This document shows, in pieces, positions 8,780 through 16,317 of a DNA stretch of 34,768 nt. This stretch comes from Streptomyces sporangiiformans (GTDB taxonomy: Bacteria; Actinomycetota; Actinomycetes; Streptomycetales; Streptomycetaceae), in contig NZ_VCHX02000156.1 in the NCBI RefSeq assembly GCF_005768555.2, forward strand, positions 1 through 34,768, read 5' to 3'. The translations under genes and the position numbers were made by a program. Position 1 is the first letter of the stretch. Each line of letters starts with the position of its first letter. The notes beneath the pieces were generated by a model. It was not told the origin of the DNA and made no database searches. It saw only the letters and a program-made list of their open reading frames with translations.

Positions 8780-9684
8780 GCGTGGACAGGGGTACGGATG
8801 CGAGTGCGGGCGTGGAAGGAGACGCGGGCGTGGGCAGGAACAGGGGCGTGACGGACAGTTCTGCCGCGCGTCTGCAGGCGCTCTTCGAGGGGCACCGGCT
8901 GACACCGACGCAGCGGCGCATCGCGCACAGCATGGTGCGGCGGGCGGCCGACGTGCCGTTCCTGTCGAGCGTCGAGCTCGCGGAGCTCGCCGGCGTCAGC
9001 CAGCCGTCCGTCACCCGCTTCGCGGTCGCGCTCGGCTTCGACGGCTACCCGGCGCTGCGCAGACATCTGCGGGAGGTCACGCCCACGGAGCCGGTCGCGG
9101 ACACGGCCGCGTACAACGAGTACCAGCAGGCCGTGGAGGCCGAGATCGAGAACCTGCGGCATCTGGCCTCCGTACTCGCGGACCCGCGGCCGGTGGAACG
9201 GGCCGGGCGGCTGCTCGCCGCGTCGCGTCCACTGCCGGTGCTCGGACTGCGCGCCGCCGCCTCCCAGGCGTACGGCTTCGCGTACTTCGCGGCCAAAGTC
9301 CATCCCGACGTACGGCTGCTGCACGAGGGCGGCACGATGCTCGCCGACCGCATCGACGCGGCGGCCCGGGCGGGAGCCACGGCTCTGCTGTGCTTCGCGC
9401 TGCCGCGGCATCCGCGCGAGGTCGTGGACGCGCTCACGCACGCCAAGGAGACCGGACTGACCGTGGTCACCGTCGCGGACTCGGCGTTCGCGCCGGTGGC
9501 GAAGGCGTCCGACCTGCTGCTGCCCGCCGCGGTCGGCACGGGCCTCGCCTTCGACACGGCCTGCGCGCCCATGCTGCTCGGGCGGGTGCTGCTGGAGGCG
9601 ATGTGCGACGGCCTTCCGGACGCGCAGGCGAGGCTCGAGGAGTTCGACGCGCGGGCGGCGGCGCGGGGGCTGTTCGTGGAGTAG
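8776..9684 (+). CDS. RpiR/MurR-family transcriptional regulator
   Basis: A 302-residue DNA-binding regulator. After a variable 35-residue leader comes an HTH_6 domain (about 36-115) with a recognition-helix region GVSQPSVTRFAVALGFDGY, then a SIS domain (about 150-280), which in this family usually binds phosphosugars. The ATG overlaps the stop of the lyase-like gene (ATGA), and GGGGGAG lies just upstream, so the two are translationally coupled. It probably controls the lyase gene and perhaps the divergent importer; the palindrome GTTGTCAAC in the shared promoter region is a candidate site. A SIS-type sensor beside an amino-acid-lyase homologue is unusual and its effector may not be a sugar phosphate. 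Confidence 0.9.
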   Translation: MSVDRGTDASAGVEGDAGVGRNRGVTDSSAARLQALFEGHRLTPTQRRIAHSMVRRAADVPFLSSVELAELAGVSQPSVTRFAVALGFDGYPALRRHLREVTPTEPVADTAAYNEYQQAVEAEIENLRHLASVLADPRPVERAGRLLAASRPLPVLGLRAAASQAYGFAYFAAKVHPDVRLLHEGGTMLADRIDAAARAGATALLCFALPRHPREVVDALTHAKETGLTVVTVADSAFAPVAKASDLLLPAAVGTGLAFDTACAPMLLGRVLLEAMCDGLPDAQARLEEFDARAAARGLFVE

Positions 9685-9795
9685 GCGCGGAAATCGGAGA
9701 GTTTCTCAGACTCGTCTCACCTTCGGTCACTACCCTGCGCGCCCGAAGAGACTTCGTACCTTCGACGAGGACGACGAGGACGAGGAGGCGGGAAG

Positions 9796-10380
9796 GTGGC
9801 AAGCGGAGGTCAGGGACTGGCTCGGGTGGCCGTCGTCGTACGGGCCGGGGCCGTGCCGTTGTGGTGGCTCGGAGTGTTCGCGGCGGGCATCGGACTGCTC
9901 GTGCCGGGCGTGACCGGACGCCGGATCGGGGTGATGGCGGGAGCCGCGCTGTTCCTCGTCACGGTGGCCGTGGCACTGCTGCCGCGCAGGAAGCGGTACG
10001 TCGCGCTCGCCGACGGCGCCGCCCGCGCGGGCAAGCACGATGTGCTCCAGGACCGGGCCGTGACCGTACGCAACTGGCGCCGGGGACATCGCTGGTGGCT
10101 GCTCCTCGCCTTCGTGGCCGCACTGGGCAGCGCGTTCGCGGTGCCCGCCGCGGGCGGCATGTTGCTCGCCGGGGCGGGGGTCGGCCTGCGCCTGAAGGCC
10201 GCCTGGCTCGGCCGCCTGGAGCGGGGTTCCGACGCCTTGCTGTGGGTCCGGGTGGACTGGCTCGACCGGGGGGCGGGTGCGCCCGCGGGCAAGCGGGTGA
10301 AGGGGTACCGGGCCACGGGTATCGCGGCGGGCGACGCCGCGCCTGGTGGGGCGCGGCGTCGGGGCGGGGTGCTGGTGTAG
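9796..10380 (+). CDS. Hypothetical membrane protein
   Basis: A 194-residue protein with two pairs of hydrophobic segments: about 22-37 and 42-61, then about 97-113 and 115-131. The loop between them is basic, and the tail is Gly/Arg-rich and probably disordered. It starts at GTG with GGAGGCGGGAAGG directly upstream. It follows the RpiR gene after 111 nt on the same strand and faces the APC permease. I do not recognise a family. Coding is supported by clean third-position GC bias, the ribosome-binding site and the regular helix pattern. Confidence 0.7.
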   Translation: MASGGQGLARVAVVVRAGAVPLWWLGVFAAGIGLLVPGVTGRRIGVMAGAALFLVTVAVALLPRRKRYVALADGAARAGKHDVLQDRAVTVRNWRRGHRWWLLLAFVAALGSAFAVPAAGGMLLAGAGVGLRLKAAWLGRLERGSDALLWVRVDWLDRGAGAPAGKRVKGYRATGIAAGDAAPGGARRRGGVLV

Positions 10381-10386
10381 GACCAC

Positions 10387-10440
10387 GCCTCGGCCTTCGG
10401 CCGGGCGTTGTTCTCCCACCCGCGCACCGCCTGTGCGGGC
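10387..10440. terminator. Small hairpins between convergent genes
   Basis: CGGCC-TTC-GGCCG (10391-10403) and an imperfect CCCGCGCAC/GTGCGGG pair (10419-10439) lie in the 124-nt gap between the small membrane protein and the APC permease. Both are short; termination in either direction is a guess from position. Confidence 0.35.
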
Positions 10441-10504
10441 GTCGCAGTTCGGTGCGGGTTTCTTGTGGGGGTTCCTCGCCGTTGGCGGCTGCGGCAGCGC
10501 GCAC

Positions 10505-11869
10505 TCAGTCCTCGCCCCGGACTCGGAGCACCACCTTGTTCACCGCCCACAGGCCCACGCCGATCGCGAGCAGGACGCCCGCGCGGATGTAGACGTCCGC
10601 CGGGCGGTCGGCCAGGGGGCTGGCCAGGATCAGGGCGGTGACGGCGCCGAGCACCGGGAGGACGGTGGGGGTGCGGAAGTGCGTGTGGTCCACGGGGTCG
10701 CGGCGCAGGACGAGGACCGCGACGTTGACCACGGCGAAGACACACAGCAGCAGGAACGCCGTCGTGTCGCCCAGGCCCTCGATCTCGCCCGTCGAGACCA
10801 GGCCGATCGCGAGCAGGGCCACGAAGACGATGCCCACCACGGGGGTGCGACGGCGGCGCAGCACGCGGCCCATGGCGCGGGGCAGGATGCGTTCGTTGGC
10901 CATGCCGTAGCACAGCCGCGAGGCCATCATGATGTTGATCAGCGCGGAGTTGGTGACGGCGAACAGCGCGATGAGCGCGAAGAGCTTGTGCGGGAAGTCG
11001 ACGCCGCCCGCCTTCACGACCTCCAGCAGCGGGCCGCTGGATCCTTCCAGAACCTTGTAGTCGACGAGGAGTGACGAGACGAGCGCCACCAGCACGTAGA
11101 TCGTGCCGGTCACCGTCACCCCGATGAAGATCGCCCGCGGGAAGGTGCGGACGGGGTCCTTCGTCTCCTCCGCCATGTTGACCGAGTCCTCGAAGCCGAC
11201 GAAGGCGAAGAAGCCCAGGGCCGTGGCCCCCAGCACGCCGGTGATCAGGGCGTATCCGGTGCCGCTCGCCTCGAACTCGGTCAGCCGGGACGGCTCCCCG
11301 TCGCCCGTCAGCACGGCGTACGCACCGATCGAGAGGATGATCAGCAGGCCCGTCAGCTCGACCAGGGTCAGGATCACGTTCGTCTTCACCGACTCGGACA
11401 CGCCCCGCAGGTTCAGCGCGGCGAGGAGCAGGATGAAGCAGATCGCGACGAGCGTCGGCGGCAGCGCGTCGCCCGTCAACTCGGCCAGATAGTCACCGCT
11501 GAACGCGCGGGCCGCCGCGCTCGCGGACGACAGGCCCGAGCACATCACCATGAAGGCGATGATGAACGTGAAGAAGGGGACCTTGAACGCCTTCTGCGTG
11601 TAGAGGGCCGCACCTGCCGCCTGCGGATACTTGCCGACGAGTTCGACGTACGACGCCGCCGTCAGGATCGCCACGGCGAAGCCGATGACGAAGGGCAGCC
11701 ACAGCGCTCCGCCGACCTTCCCGGCGACGCTGCCCGTGGTGGCGTAGATGCCGGTTCCGAGGATGTCGCCGATCACGAAGAGGATCAGCAGCTTGGGACC
11801 GATGGCACGTTTGAGTGCCGGTTCCTCGGCCGGAGACTGCGCTCCGGTGCTCGTTTCGGTCGTGGACAA
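10505..11869 (-). CDS. APC-superfamily amino acid permease
   Basis: A 454-residue inner-membrane transporter with about 12 hydrophobic helices. TM1 carries the unwound ligand site, seen as GDILGTGIYATTG. The conserved APC stretch in TM6-loop 6 reads FFAFVGFEDSVNMAEETKDP, and later SRLCYGMANERILPRAMGRV is typical of the family. It starts at TTG, preceded by GGGAGG at 5 nt; no ATG or GTG alternative is better placed. It lies downstream of the roadblock operon but is separated from it by a perfect 10-bp hairpin, so it is probably transcribed on its own. The substrate cannot be predicted beyond a neutral or cationic amino acid or amine. Confidence 0.9.
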   Translation of the reverse strand: MSTTETSTGAQSPAEEPALKRAIGPKLLILFVIGDILGTGIYATTGSVAGKVGGALWLPFVIGFAVAILTAASYVELVGKYPQAAGAALYTQKAFKVPFFTFIIAFMVMCSGLSSASAAARAFSGDYLAELTGDALPPTLVAICFILLLAALNLRGVSESVKTNVILTLVELTGLLIILSIGAYAVLTGDGEPSRLTEFEASGTGYALITGVLGATALGFFAFVGFEDSVNMAEETKDPVRTFPRAIFIGVTVTGTIYVLVALVSSLLVDYKVLEGSSGPLLEVVKAGGVDFPHKLFALIALFAVTNSALINIMMASRLCYGMANERILPRAMGRVLRRRRTPVVGIVFVALLAIGLVSTGEIEGLGDTTAFLLLCVFAVVNVAVLVLRRDPVDHTHFRTPTVLPVLGAVTALILASPLADRPADVYIRAGVLLAIGVGLWAVNKVVLRVRGED

Positions 11870-11977
11870 GAGAACCTCCCCCGGTCGGTGATCTGTCCGG
11901 GGGAGTACTGCCCGGTCGAGGGCCCGCGATGCGTGCGCGATCGATTCTCAGAGGTTTGTCAGAGGTTGTGCGCCTCG

Positions 11978-12013
11978 CGGCGCCTCGGGGCCCCGAAGGA
12001 GCCCCGAGGCCGC
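11978..12013 (-). terminator. Terminator of the roadblock operon
   Basis: Perfect inverted repeat GCCTCGGGGC / GCCCCGAGGC (11982-11991 and 12001-12010) with a 9-nt loop, extended by GGC/GCC after a bulge. It begins 30 nt past the stop of the last roadblock gene and before the permease start. Confidence 0.65.
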
Positions 12014-12039
12014 CGTCGCCGGACCTCGCCGGGCCGGCG

Positions 12040-12414
12040 TCAGACCTCCAGGTCCGCCTCGATCTTCTTCAACTGGTGGCGCGCCATCGCCAGGTTGGCC
12101 CGCTTGGAGTCGAGGACCAGGTAGAGGAAGAGGCCGTTGCCGCCGCGGCCCGTGATCAGGCGGATCAGGTGGTACGCGTCGGACAGGGTGATCAGGATGT
12201 CCTCGATTTCGCCCTTCAGGCCGAGGTGCTCCATGGTGCGCAGCTTGGCGCGTACGACGTCGGTGTTGCCGGCGGCCGCGACGTTGAGGTCGAAGCTCTT
12301 GCTGCCGCCCAGCGTGCCCAGCGCCATGCCGCTGGTGTAGTCGACGAGCGCGGCTCCGGTCGCGCCCTCGATGGAGGCGAGGGCTTCCTTCAACGCGGTT
12401 TCGGTGTTCGCCAT
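12040..12414 (-). CDS. Roadblock/LC7 domain protein
   Basis: A 124-residue single-domain roadblock/LC7 protein. It has the family's helix-sheet order, with GAALVDYTSGMALGTLG in the first strands and the late helix RANLAMARHQLKKIEADL. Bacterial roadblock proteins (MglB, CvnB) bind and regulate small Ras-like GTPases, usually as dimers in the cytoplasm. I chose ATG at 12414 (AAAGGA 9 nt upstream) over a TTG 18 nt further up. It is the last gene of a four-gene minus-strand operon and resembles the first gene (14067-14465) most closely, which suggests duplication. No partner GTPase of the Ras/CvnD type is present in the window. Confidence 0.88.
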   Translation of the reverse strand: MANTETALKEALASIEGATGAALVDYTSGMALGTLGGSKSFDLNVAAAGNTDVVRAKLRTMEHLGLKGEIEDILITLSDAYHLIRLITGRGGNGLFLYLVLDSKRANLAMARHQLKKIEADLEV

Positions 12415-12428
12415 GGTGTGGTGTCCTT

Positions 12429-13067
12429 TCAACTCTCAGTGGCGGTAGGGGGATTCGGGATCGCGCGGGTGTTGGTCCGCGCGCCGCCCCGGGCGTTCGC
12501 CCGCGCATTGGTCCGCGCGGTTCGGGCTCGTGTGGGGACGGCCTTGTCGGTGGATGTCGAGGTGGAGGTGGAGGTCGCTTCGGAAGGTGGTGTGGAGGTG
12601 GTCTTCGCCGTCGCCCTGGAGGGCAGTGGGCCGGTGGTCTTCGCGGGAGCCCTGGCCCCGGCTCCGGCGGTCCGCGGGGGCGGTTCGGCGCGGGCCGCCG
12701 CGGCGTCGACCAGCTCGCCGATGCGAGTGCCGGCGCGGCGCCCCTCCAGGTGCAGACGTCCGACGTTGACCCGGTCCTGCGCCAGCAGCGTCAGCACGGC
12801 CGACGAGCCCGCAGCGTAGGTCGCCACATAGCCGTTCACGCCGCGGACGAGCAGCTCGCGGAAGTCGCCCTGCCCGGTGGCGTCCGTCATCCGCAAGCCG
12901 ACGCCCAGTACGGCGGCGGTCAGCGCGGCCAGGCCCTCCGGTTCCACGCCGGGGGTGTCCTGGGCGAGCACGAGCCCGTCGACGCTGGCCGCGAGTGCGC
13001 CGGTCAACTGGGGCACTCGGGCCCGCAACCGATGGAGCTCATCGAGGACTTCGGCCTCCGCCGCCAT
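12429..13067 (-). CDS. Roadblock/LC7 protein with long disordered tail
   Basis: A 212-residue protein. Residues 1-125 form a roadblock/LC7 domain (ASVDGLVLAQDTPGVEPEGLAAL, then the VLTLLAQDRVNVGRLHLEGRR end). The remaining 85 residues are low-complexity Ser/Thr/Pro, ending in an Arg/Asn/Ala-rich stretch, and are probably disordered. ATG at 13067 has AGGAG at 7 nt. A GTG at 13109 with GGGAGG at 4 nt would add 14 basic residues and cannot be excluded. It follows the DUF4388-like gene and precedes the third roadblock gene by 14 nt. The tail may be a tether or a modification target; nothing in it is diagnostic. Confidence 0.82.
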   Translation of the reverse strand: MAAEAEVLDELHRLRARVPQLTGALAASVDGLVLAQDTPGVEPEGLAALTAAVLGVGLRMTDATGQGDFRELLVRGVNGYVATYAAGSSAVLTLLAQDRVNVGRLHLEGRRAGTRIGELVDAAAARAEPPPRTAGAGARAPAKTTGPLPSRATAKTTSTPPSEATSTSTSTSTDKAVPTRARTARTNARANARGGARTNTRAIPNPPTATES

Positions 13068-13161
13068 GAGCAGTCTCCTCTCGGCACGCTGTCGAAGCGC
13101 GCGGATCACAGGTCCTCCCGTACGTCGCCGCCGGTCAGGGGGGTGTCTTGGGCGCCGCTGG

Positions 13162-14070
13162 TCACAGGGCCTCCAGGGCGTCTCGGAGCCGGCGCAGCAG
13201 GGCGACGTCGGGGTCGGCGGAGGGCTGGGTGAGCAGGGCGGACACAGGGTCGTGGTGCGGGGGCGGCGGCTCGGGCGCCGCGTCTGCCGCGGCGGGGCCC
13301 GCTGCCCCGGGCGCCTGGGGTGCCCGGAGGGACTGAGGGGCGGCCGTCGTGACGATGCCGGCCGCGGCAAGCCTGCGCAGATCGACCAGGGTGTGGAACG
13401 CCGGGCGGCCCAGGGCGAGCGAGATGTCCGCGGCCGTGCGGACCCCGTTCACCTGGTCGAGTACCGCTTCCTGGCGGGACGGGACCGGGGGCTCGGCGGC
13501 GCGGTCGGCCCTGATCAGCGGGGCGGTGTCCGTCGCCGGTGCGGGCCAGATGCGGTGCAGCAACTCGCGGCGGCGCAGGCTCTCCCGCTCCAGCGCTGCC
13601 ACCGGCACCGGGCGCACCGGTCCGAGCCAGTGCGCGGCACCGTACCGGAAGCGCGCCGGGGCGCCGGACGGCCCGAGCACGAAGTACGCCGCGTCGAACA
13701 GGGCCGCCACATGGCACAACTCCAGCGCGCCCTCGGCGACCCGGCCGCTGTCGACGAGGAACCGCCCGACCTGACGCCGCGCCCCGGCCCGCGCGATCGC
13801 CTCCCGCCAGGACTCGGCGTCCAGGGCGCCGCCGGTGGCGAGCAGCACGTCGAGGCCCGGGGTCTCGGCGCTCTCGGCGTGCGTGACCTGGCCGTCGGAG
13901 AGGTAGAGCGTGCCGTGCTCGCGCAGCAGTACGCCGGTGGCGCGCTCGGCGGCGAGCCGGTGCAGCATCGGGGAGACGCCGGGGCCGGCCGCCGGGGATA
14001 CGCCGGGTTCGGCCGGCGTCTGCGTCTGTCGTACGGGCAGGCGGGGCGGAGGCGTGTCGACCACGGTCAT
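13162..14070 (-). CDS. DUF4388-like (PATAN-type) protein
   Basis: A 302-residue protein. Residues about 35-130 look like a DUF4388/PATAN effector domain (ATGVLLREHGTLYLSDGQV, then a GRFLVDSGRVAEGALELCH stretch). The middle carries a winged-helix-like segment around 205-250 (EAVLDQVNGVRTAADISLALG, then FHTLVDLRRLAAAGIV). The C-terminal 70 residues are Ala/Pro-rich with a final short helix. DUF4388 domains occur with roadblock and response-regulator proteins in polarity and signalling systems. The start ATG overlaps the stop of the upstream roadblock gene (ATGA). Function is unknown; an adaptor between the roadblock proteins and another partner is the simplest inference. Confidence 0.75.
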   Translation of the reverse strand: MTVVDTPPPRLPVRQTQTPAEPGVSPAAGPGVSPMLHRLAAERATGVLLREHGTLYLSDGQVTHAESAETPGLDVLLATGGALDAESWREAIARAGARRQVGRFLVDSGRVAEGALELCHVAALFDAAYFVLGPSGAPARFRYGAAHWLGPVRPVPVAALERESLRRRELLHRIWPAPATDTAPLIRADRAAEPPVPSRQEAVLDQVNGVRTAADISLALGRPAFHTLVDLRRLAAAGIVTTAAPQSLRAPQAPGAAGPAAADAAPEPPPPHHDPVSALLTQPSADPDVALLRRLRDALEAL

Positions 14071-14465
14071 CCCAGCACCAGCCGTCCGGCCATCTCGCCG
14101 AGCCGTATTCGGGCCAGCGCGAGGTTGCCGTCGGCGCGGGCTAGCCACAGATGCAGGAAGACACTGCTGTCGAAGGTCGTCGCCACGAACCGCAGGACGT
14201 GGTACGTGTCCCGGTTGCTGACGATCAGGTCCTCGACGGGCGGGTCCTGCCCCTCCTGGTCCGGGCCCTTCTCCGGCGCGAACGCCCCGTGCTCCGCCGC
14301 GAGCCGCGCCAGCTCCGCCGCCTCCGCCGCGGTCGTCTCGTGGTCACCGCCCGGCGCCTCACCGACCGTGCCCAGCGCCAGGCCGCTGGTCCAGTCGACC
14401 ACCGCGGCGCCCAGGGCACCGGGCAGCCTCATGGCTTCCACCAGACACTCGTCGATTCCGGGCAC
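14067..14465 (-). CDS. Roadblock/LC7 domain protein, first gene of operon
   Basis: A 132-residue roadblock/LC7 protein with GAAVVDWTSGLALGTVG at its start, an acidic insert around 38-75 and the closing helix GNLALARIRLGEMAGRLV. It starts at GTG with GGAGGGGAG 5 nt upstream. Its stop overlaps the DUF4388-like gene by 4 nt, so the two are coupled. It resembles the roadblock protein at 12040-12414 but has the extra acidic loop, so the two may form a heterodimer. In Streptomyces conservons a roadblock protein sits with a sensor kinase, a DUF742 protein and a GTPase; none of those is here. Confidence 0.86.
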   Translation of the reverse strand: MPGIDECLVEAMRLPGALGAAVVDWTSGLALGTVGEAPGGDHETTAAEAAELARLAAEHGAFAPEKGPDQEGQDPPVEDLIVSNRDTYHVLRFVATTFDSSVFLHLWLARADGNLALARIRLGEMAGRLVLG

Positions 14466-14794
14466 CGTGGCTCCCCTCCCGCCTCGGGTACGGCTGAGTG
14501 ACGACGAAGCTACGCAACGTGTGCGTGGGAGGTGAGAGTTACGGCATTTTCCGGTGGAACATGCCCGCGCTGACTAAGGTGGGTTGACTGACCTTCTTCC
14601 AGGGCGATTTGACGCCTGGCGCGCCATTGGCGGTCTGACGTGAGCGGATGGCTCCGAGCGACGTATCGGACTGTCGGCACCACCGCGTCAATGCGGCAAC
14701 GGCGCGCGAACGAGTTGAAGCACCGCACTCCGCTGCGCGCCGGGCGCGTCTGTGGGTGCGCACGCCGGGCGCGCGGGCCGTCGGAGTCCTTGTG
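14466..14794. other. Gene-free stretch upstream of the roadblock operon
   Basis: This 329-nt stretch separates the roadblock operon from the decarboxylase-like gene; both are on the minus strand. I see direct repeats TGACT (14570-14595 region) and an 11-nt direct repeat CGCCGGGCGCG at 14738-14748 and 14763-14773, but no convincing gene. A 72-codon open frame here has no ribosome-binding site or family resemblance. It presumably holds the roadblock promoter, which I could not place. Confidence 0.5.
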
Positions 14795-16189
14795 CTACAG
14801 CCCCGCCAAGCCCTCCGCATGGCGGCCGCCCGACTCCGCCACGATCTCCTCCAGCGTCTGCGGCGTCCGTACGGTCGCGAACCGCACCCCGCCTTCCGCA
14901 TCCGGCCCGAACCCGTAAATCCCCGGCCGCGCCAGCGAGTTGTACGCGTAGTGGTGCGCGAAGTAGTAAGCCCCCGTGTCCAGCACGGCCGCGTAGTCGC
15001 CCTGTTCGAGCAGCGGCAGCGAACGCCCCTCGGCCAGCAGGTCACCCGCGAAGCACGCCGGCCCCGCCACGTCCTGCACCACGTCGGGCCCTGCCTTGGG
15101 GCGTCCCTTCGCGTCGTATGCGCCCACCCGCAGCGGCCATGACGCCGGCGCGTACACCGTGCGCGCCGCCACCTGCACCCCCGCGTGCGTCACCGCGATC
15201 GCTCGCCCGCCGGCCGTCTTCGCGTACTCGACCCGTGCCAGCACCACCCCGTGCTTGGCGAGCAGCGACCGCCCGAACTCCGTGACCAGCCCGTACCGCC
15301 CGTCGAACAACCCCGGCACGCTCGATGCCAGCAGCCGCGCGTACTCCCCGAACGTCGGGGTCTGGGCGTCCGCGGTGAAGTTCACCGGCAGCCCGCCGCC
15401 GATGTCGATGGTGTCGATCTGCCGTCGCCCGGCGCGCGCGTTGATCTCCTCGGCGAGGCCGTAGGTCTCCGCCACCCCGCGCGCCATCAGCTCCAGCGGC
15501 ATTCCCTGTGAACCGGAGTGCGCGTGCAGCCGGGTCAGCCACGGCCGGTCCAGATAAGCCCGTACGACCCACTCGCGCGCCCCCTCGTCCCGCAGCGCGA
15601 CCCCGAACTTCGAGGTCGCCGTCGCCGTGGACAGCGCTTCGATGGAACCCCCGCCGACCTGTGGGTTCACCCGCAGGCCCAGGGGGGAGCGGGTGGCCGC
15701 CGACTGGACCAGTGCGTCGATGCGGGCCAGTTCCTGCGGGTTGTCGGCGTTGACCGCGATGCCCAGGGCGAGCGCCTCGCGCAGCTCTGCCGGGGTCTTG
15801 GCGGGGGAGTCGAGGACCGTCCGGGACGGCGGCACCCCGGCCGCACGGGCGAGGGCCAGCTCGCCGGGGCTCGCCACCTCCGCGCCGATGCCCTCCTTGT
15901 GCAGCAGCCGCAGTACCGGCACGAGCGGAGTCGCCTTCACCGCGAACGCGTGCAGGACCGGTGTGCCCGGTGCGGCCACCGCGTCGAAGGCCGCGTGCAG
16001 CGCCGCCGCCGCGGCGCGGATGCCGGTGACGTCGAGGAGTCCGATGATGGGGGTGGCGGGGCCGACGAGCCCCTGTTCCACGGCCGCGCGGACGGCCTCG
16101 TCCCGCCGCGCGCCCCCGTCCGTCGGGGCGTCTGTCGCCGCGTCCGTCGTCTCGCCTGTGGAGCCCGTGTCCCCTGTGTGTGCCGCCAT
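14795..16189 (-). CDS. Diaminopimelate decarboxylase-like PLP enzyme
   Basis: A 464-residue fold-type III PLP decarboxylase of the LysA/ornithine decarboxylase family. The PLP lysine lies in HAFAVKATP; other motifs are the Gly loop IGGGLPV, the DTGAYYFAHHYAYNS C-terminal site and GPACFAGD. Several signature positions differ from classical LysA: HSGSQ where HIGSQ is usual, EFGR where EPGR is usual, and CFAGD where CESGD is usual. The last change removes a conserved active-site Glu, so the substrate may not be meso-diaminopimelate. The ATG at 16189 was chosen to avoid a 22-residue Arg-rich extension; its ribosome-binding site is weak. It is divergent from hutU across 128 nt and could share its control. 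It is probably a paralogue of a LysA elsewhere in the chromosome. Confidence 0.82.
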   Translation of the reverse strand: MAAHTGDTGSTGETTDAATDAPTDGGARRDEAVRAAVEQGLVGPATPIIGLLDVTGIRAAAAALHAAFDAVAAPGTPVLHAFAVKATPLVPVLRLLHKEGIGAEVASPGELALARAAGVPPSRTVLDSPAKTPAELREALALGIAVNADNPQELARIDALVQSAATRSPLGLRVNPQVGGGSIEALSTATATSKFGVALRDEGAREWVVRAYLDRPWLTRLHAHSGSQGMPLELMARGVAETYGLAEEINARAGRRQIDTIDIGGGLPVNFTADAQTPTFGEYARLLASSVPGLFDGRYGLVTEFGRSLLAKHGVVLARVEYAKTAGGRAIAVTHAGVQVAARTVYAPASWPLRVGAYDAKGRPKAGPDVVQDVAGPACFAGDLLAEGRSLPLLEQGDYAAVLDTGAYYFAHHYAYNSLARPGIYGFGPDAEGGVRFATVRTPQTLEEIVAESGGRHAEGLAGL

Positions 16190-16237
16190 ACATCCAGCCA
16201 AACACCCGCGGCCCGCCCGTGCCGACGTACGAACGTA

Positions 16238-16266
16238 TTGACTAGCTCTATTCATGAAGTCAGGAT
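16238..16266 (+). promoter_or_regulatory. hut operon promoter
   Basis: TTGACT (16238-16243) and CAGGAT (16261-16266) are separated by 17 nt, a good match to the vegetative Streptomyces promoter (TTGACN, 16-18 nt, TAGGAT). Transcription would start near 16273, leaving about 45 nt before hutU. Confidence 0.55.
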
Positions 16267-16277
16267 GTGAATAGCTA
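16243..16277. promoter_or_regulatory. Inverted repeat overlapping the hut promoter (candidate operator)
   Basis: Arms TAGCTCTATTCA (16243-16254) and TGAATAGCTA (16268-16277) are inverted, apart from a 2-nt insertion in the left arm; the core TATTCA/TGAATA is perfect. The left arm lies in the promoter spacer and the right arm over the probable start site, as expected for a repressor site. The AT-rich arms stand out in this GC-rich DNA. The word CTATTCA also occurs in the importer promoter at 7136-7142. Confidence 0.5.
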
Positions 16278-16317
16278 CTCCAACATTGGAGCGTTCACGT
16301 CCGCTAGGAGGCAGACC

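Noticed and set aside
12040..14465. A complete conservon (cvn) cluster
   Set aside because: No sensor kinase, DUF742 protein or Ras-like GTPase is present; only roadblock and DUF4388-like genes are seen.
14510..14728. 72-codon minus-strand frame upstream of the roadblock operon
   Set aside because: No ribosome-binding site, mixed composition and no family resemblance; it lies where a promoter is expected.
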